Assembly: GCA_947629395.1 (NCBI GenBank)
Contig: CANRDQ010000046.1
Coordinates: 1-8,392, forward strand
Source of the DNA: an uncultured Bacilli bacterium
Lineage (GTDB): Bacteria; Bacillota_I; Bacilli_A; RF39; UBA660
Direction of reading: 5' to 3'
DNA: 8,392 nucleotides
The notes below the pieces were generated by a model. That model saw nothing but the letters and a program-made list of their open reading frames with translations, did not search any database and was not told the DNA's origin. Positions 5,713-8,392 of the stretch are shown here, in pieces. The translations under genes were made by a program, and so were the position numbers. Numbering within the stretch: position 1 is the stretch's first letter; the number at the start of each line of letters is the position of its first letter.

Positions 5713-6150
5713 ATGTTTATGGGAGAATATCATCATAATATTGATGATAAGAAAAGACTGATTATACCGTCTAAGTTCCGTGAGGAGTTAGGCGATAAGT
5801 TCGTTGTTACTCGAGGAATTGAGAATTGTCTTTTTGCATACTCAACTTCTGATTGGGAAAAAATCGTCCATAAATTACAATCTTTACCATTTACCAAAAA
5901 AGATGCAAGACAATTTATTCGCTTCTTTTTATCCGGTGCCATTGTAGCAGAATTTGATAAACAAGGCCGCATTACTTTAAACTCTCCAATGGTTGATTAT
6001 GCAGGTATTAATCGTGAATGTGTAATCATAGGTGCGGGGGACAGGCTAGAAATTTGGTCTATTGAAGCCTGGGAAGATTTCTTTAATTCTGCTAAAGATA
6101 ATATGTCCGATATTGCCGAGAATTTATTTAGTGAAAGCAGTTTAGTCTAA
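5713..6150 (+). CDS. mraZ: MraZ, transcriptional regulator of the dcw cluster
   Basis: This encodes a 145-residue MraZ, made of two AbrB-like SpoVT half-domains that assemble into a ring and bind repeats upstream of the gene. It begins MFMGEYHHNIDDKKR, as family members do, and the two DxxxR motifs are intact: Asp11-Arg15 and Asp82-Arg86 (DKQGR). In the first, Lys14 replaces the usual Gly. LTKKDAR-like 'FTKKDARQFIRFFLSGA' (60-76) is well conserved. An in-frame GTG at 5680 would add 11 residues not seen in the family and would put coding sequence over the operator; ATG 5713, with GGGGG (5702-5706) as ribosome binding site, gives the normal length (143 in B. subtilis). Its stop shares one base with the rsmH start. 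Confidence 0.95.
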   Translation: MFMGEYHHNIDDKKRLIIPSKFREELGDKFVVTRGIENCLFAYSTSDWEKIVHKLQSLPFTKKDARQFIRFFLSGAIVAEFDKQGRITLNSPMVDYAGINRECVIIGAGDRLEIWSIEAWEDFFNSAKDNMSDIAENLFSESSLV

Positions 6151-7076
6151 TGCAAGAAAAACATATTAGTGTTTTATTAAATGAATCAATCGAAGCATTA
6201 AACTTAAAAGAAGACAGCATCATCATCGATGCGACACTCGGATTTGGTGGACATAGTAGTAATATTTTAAAAAGAATAAAAAAGGGAAAGTTATTCGCCT
6301 TCGACCAAGATAGTGAAGCTATCGGCTATAGTACCAATCTTTTGGGAAAGGTTGGTACTAACTTCACTATCATTAAGAGTAACTTTTGTAAAATGAAAGA
6401 AAAGTTAAATGAAGAAGGAATAACTGAAGTTGATGGAGTATTATTTGATTTAGGAGTTTCTTCAGTGCAACTAGACGAAAAAGAAAGAGGGTTTAGTTAT
6501 CATCAAGATGCTCCCCTTGATATGAGGATGGATCAAAGCAGTAACTTTTCAGCTTATAACGTTGTAAATGAATATACTAAAGAAGAACTTACTAATATAT
6601 TTACACGTTATGGAGAAAGTAAGTTTTCAGCAAATATTGCGAGAAAGATAGTAGAATATCGTGAAAATAAGAACATTGAAACAACACTAGAATTAGTAGA
6701 AATAATTAAAAGTGCAGTTCCAATGAAGTTTAGAATAAAAAAGCATCCAGCAAAACAGATATTTCAAGCCATTAGGATTGAAGTTAATCATGAATTAGAT
6801 GTGTTAGAGGTGGCACTTAAAGAGGCGACATCTCTTCTAAAAGTTGGTGGAAGAGTAGTAGTAATTACTTTCCATTCACTTGAAGATAGAATAGTTAAAA
6901 ATTACTTTAAAGAATTAAGTTATGTGGATCCTAAAATTAAAGGAATGCCAAATATTCCGGCAAGTATGTTGCCAGACTTTAAAGTAATTAAAGGAGCTAA
7001 ACCAACTAAAGAGGAGATTGAGTACAATAGACGTAGTCGTAGTGCCCGTCTTAGAATAATCGAAAGAATAAAATAG
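6150..7076 (+). CDS. rsmH: RsmH, 16S rRNA (cytosine-1402-N4)-methyltransferase
   Basis: This AdoMet-dependent enzyme (308 residues) methylates N4 of C1402 in the decoding centre of 16S rRNA. Visible motifs are the start HISVLLNESIEAL, the AdoMet loop DATLGFGGHS (27-36), FDQD (51-54), DGVLFDLGVSS (95-105), RGFSY (113-117), PLDMRMD (122-128), the HPAKQIFQAIRIEVN block (199-213), ITFHSLEDR (239-247) and the C-terminal RRSRSARLR (294-302). Length matches the usual 300-315. The start codon overlaps the mraZ stop in TAATG (6148-6152) with no strong ribosome binding site, which suggests translational coupling. RsmH is the standard second gene of the dcw cluster although it acts on the ribosome. Confidence 0.97.
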   Translation: MQEKHISVLLNESIEALNLKEDSIIIDATLGFGGHSSNILKRIKKGKLFAFDQDSEAIGYSTNLLGKVGTNFTIIKSNFCKMKEKLNEEGITEVDGVLFDLGVSSVQLDEKERGFSYHQDAPLDMRMDQSSNFSAYNVVNEYTKEELTNIFTRYGESKFSANIARKIVEYRENKNIETTLELVEIIKSAVPMKFRIKKHPAKQIFQAIRIEVNHELDVLEVALKEATSLLKVGGRVVVITFHSLEDRIVKNYFKELSYVDPKIKGMPNIPASMLPDFKVIKGAKPTKEEIEYNRRSRSARLRIIERIK

Positions 7077-7086
7077 GAGGAAAATC

Positions 7087-7383
7087 ATGGCAAAAAAGAA
7101 AAAGGCAAAAGCTAAAGTATCAAAATTTGAAAAGCTACTTTATTCAGTTGCTTGCTTTTTGATGTTGTTTTCTCCACTTTCTATAGTCTTTTCAAAAGCT
7201 ACTTTAGCCAAAATTAATTTTGAAGTAGAAAAACAAAAGCAACAAATACAAACCCAAACAAAGAAAAATGAAAGTTTGTCAATGACTATTAATGAACTTG
7301 CATCTCTTACTAAAATTCAAGAAGTTGCACAACAACAAGGTTTGAGTTATAATAATAATAATATTAAAACTATCGATAAATAA
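7087..7383 (+). CDS. ftsL: FtsL, cell division protein
   Basis: This small bitopic protein (98 residues) has the FtsL layout: a lysine-rich cytoplasmic N-terminus (residues 2-16), one membrane helix (about 17-36), then an external coiled coil rich in Q, E and K (about 43-85) ending near LASLTKIQEVAQQQGL. FtsL joins DivIC/FtsB and DivIB/FtsQ at the divisome and helps activate septal cell-wall synthesis. Sequence identity between FtsL proteins is low, so the call rests on topology, length and position between rsmH and a class B penicillin-binding protein. The ribosome binding site TAGGAGG (7074-7080) overlaps the rsmH stop. It ends with tandem stops TAA-TAG (7381-7386). Confidence 0.92.
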   Translation: MAKKKKAKAKVSKFEKLLYSVACFLMLFSPLSIVFSKATLAKINFEVEKQKQQIQTQTKKNESLSMTINELASLTKIQEVAQQQGLSYNNNNIKTIDK

Positions 7384-7399
7384 TAGGGCGTGATGTTTT

Positions 7400-8392
7400 G
7401 TGAAGAAAAGAAAAAAGAGAATTAGGAATAATGTAAAATTCAGCAAAATAATCATTGTTGCTTCTCTTTTTTTGTTTGCTATAATGATTGCCCGTCTTTG
7501 TCAATTAACTTTATCTAAAGAGATAGATGGAGTTAATTTAAAAGTTTTAGCTAGTAAAAGAACGACTAAGACTGAAATATTAACTGCTCAACGTGGAAAT
7601 ATTTATAGTTCTAATGGAGATGTTTTAGCTCAAAATATTACTTCTTATAAACTTATTGCTTATCTTGATCCGAAACGAAGTAAAAATGAAAAGAAATTAC
7701 AACACGTTCAGGATAAGGAAAAAACGGCGAAAGCTTTAGCGCCTATATTAGGTATGACTGAGGATGAGTTATTAAAATATTTAAATAGACAAGGTGTTTA
7801 TCAAACTGAATTTGGTGTTAAGGGAAAAGGACTTAATGAAATTACTAAAAATAAAATAGAAGAACTTGATTTACCAGGTATAGATTTTATTGAAACTTAT
7901 AAGAGATATTATCCTAAAGGAGATTTTGCTTCATATACCATAGGGTACGCTAAACAAACAACTAATGATAATGGTGAAGATAATATGGTTGGTGAGATGG
8001 GAATTGAAAAGAGTTATGATAATATCTTAAAAGGTGAAGATGGTTATGTTACTTATCAAAAAGATTTAAGAGGTTATAAAATCGCTGATACTAAAGAAGA
8101 TAGAAAAGAAGCTGTCGAGGGAAAAGATATTTATCTAACTATTGATAGTAATGTTCAGTTCTTTGTAGAACAAGCTTTAAAGAAGGCGACTAGTTTTGGT
8201 TTTGAATGGTTTAATATGACGATAGCGGATGCTAAGACAGGAGCGATTTTAGCAACTTCCCAAGCACCATCATTTGATCTTAATAAACGTGATATGGTTA
8301 ATTATTTGAACTATTCGGTATCATCTCCATACGAGCCAGGGTCTACTATGAAAACATTTACTTATATGTGTGCTAAAAAAAATGGTGTTTAT
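7400..8392 (+). CDS. pbpB: Class B penicillin-binding protein, septal transpeptidase (partial, 3' end beyond window)
   Basis: The first 331 codons of a PBP2B/FtsI-type transpeptidase are present and open to the window end. A basic cytoplasmic tail (KKRKKR) precedes one membrane helix (about 17-38). The pedestal region begins with AQRGNIYSSNGDVLA (63-77), and EMGIEKSYDNILKG also matches the class B family. The active-site SxxK is Ser315-Thr-Met-Lys318 in EPGSTMKTFT. The KEKTAKALAPILG stretch resembles Gram-positive PBP2B/2X proteins. GTG 7400 is the only sensible start: an in-frame TGA lies at 7391-7393 and the next ATG falls inside the membrane helix. GGGCGTGAT (7386-7394) is a modest ribosome binding site. 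The SxN and KTG motifs and any PASTA domains lie past the window. Confidence 0.93.
   Translation, partial: MKKRKKRIRNNVKFSKIIIVASLFLFAIMIARLCQLTLSKEIDGVNLKVLASKRTTKTEILTAQRGNIYSSNGDVLAQNITSYKLIAYLDPKRSKNEKKLQHVQDKEKTAKALAPILGMTEDELLKYLNRQGVYQTEFGVKGKGLNEITKNKIEELDLPGIDFIETYKRYYPKGDFASYTIGYAKQTTNDNGEDNMVGEMGIEKSYDNILKGEDGYVTYQKDLRGYKIADTKEDRKEAVEGKDIYLTIDSNVQFFVEQALKKATSFGFEWFNMTIADAKTGAILATSQAPSFDLNKRDMVNYLNYSVSSPYEPGSTMKTFTYMCAKKNGVY

Noticed and set aside
5733..5972. 79-codon open frame on the minus strand
   Set aside because: It lies wholly inside mraZ, has no recognisable motif or ribosome binding site, and is a shadow of the conserved + strand gene.
7393..7425. Short reading frame from ATG 7393 upstream of the PBP gene
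   Set aside because: It ends after ten codons and has no similarity to anything; its ATG is part of the ribosome-binding region for GTG 7400. A regulatory leader peptide is conceivable but unsupported.

Overview
The window is AT-rich, with A/T-biased codons, strong AGGAGG-type ribosome binding sites and canonical TTGACA/TATAAT-like promoters. Every gene is on the + strand. The set L21–Prp–L27 (L27 with a cleavable N-terminal extension), CsoR/CopZ/CopA and MraZ–RsmH–FtsL–PBP points to a low-GC Bacillota, most likely an AT-rich member of the Bacilli (Erysipelotrichia- or RF39/Mollicutes-related). This placement is inferred from gene content and composition. The standard code fits: all tryptophan codons I checked are TGG, every frame is full length without reading TGA, and all eleven complete genes stop at TAA or TAG.

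Layout. (1) 1–1151: a promoter, a structured L21-type leader, then rplU, prp and rpmA, closed by an intrinsic terminator. Prp is the cysteine protease that trims the N-terminus of L27 so that it can work in the ribosome. (2) 1151–3911: a copper-homeostasis operon of csoR, copZ and copA. A near-ideal CsoR operator sits between the -35 and -10 boxes, and a second palindrome overlaps the -35. (3) 3901–5611: two genes, each with a plausible promoter of its own. One is a TtcA-like PP-loop tRNA thiolation enzyme, the other a class-I glutamine-amidotransferase-like hydrolase of the C26 family; a terminator follows. (4) 5640–8392: the start of the division and cell wall (dcw) cluster, with mraZ, rsmH, ftsL and a class B penicillin-binding protein cut by the window end. 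Its promoter is followed by three direct repeats at exact 10-nt spacing that match the known type of MraZ operator.

The genes fall into well-known families and I did not find a clearly new multi-gene system. The most informative parts are regulatory: the MraZ repeat array overlapping the mraZ ribosome binding site, the CsoR operator with its overlapping second palindrome, and the L21 leader with mutually exclusive hairpins. The best candidate for protein-level novelty is the TtcA-like enzyme, whose C-terminal cysteine cluster differs from the classical CxxC. Four start codons were moved or assigned by inspection: csoR 1204, C26 hydrolase 4847, mraZ 5713 and PBP GTG 7400.
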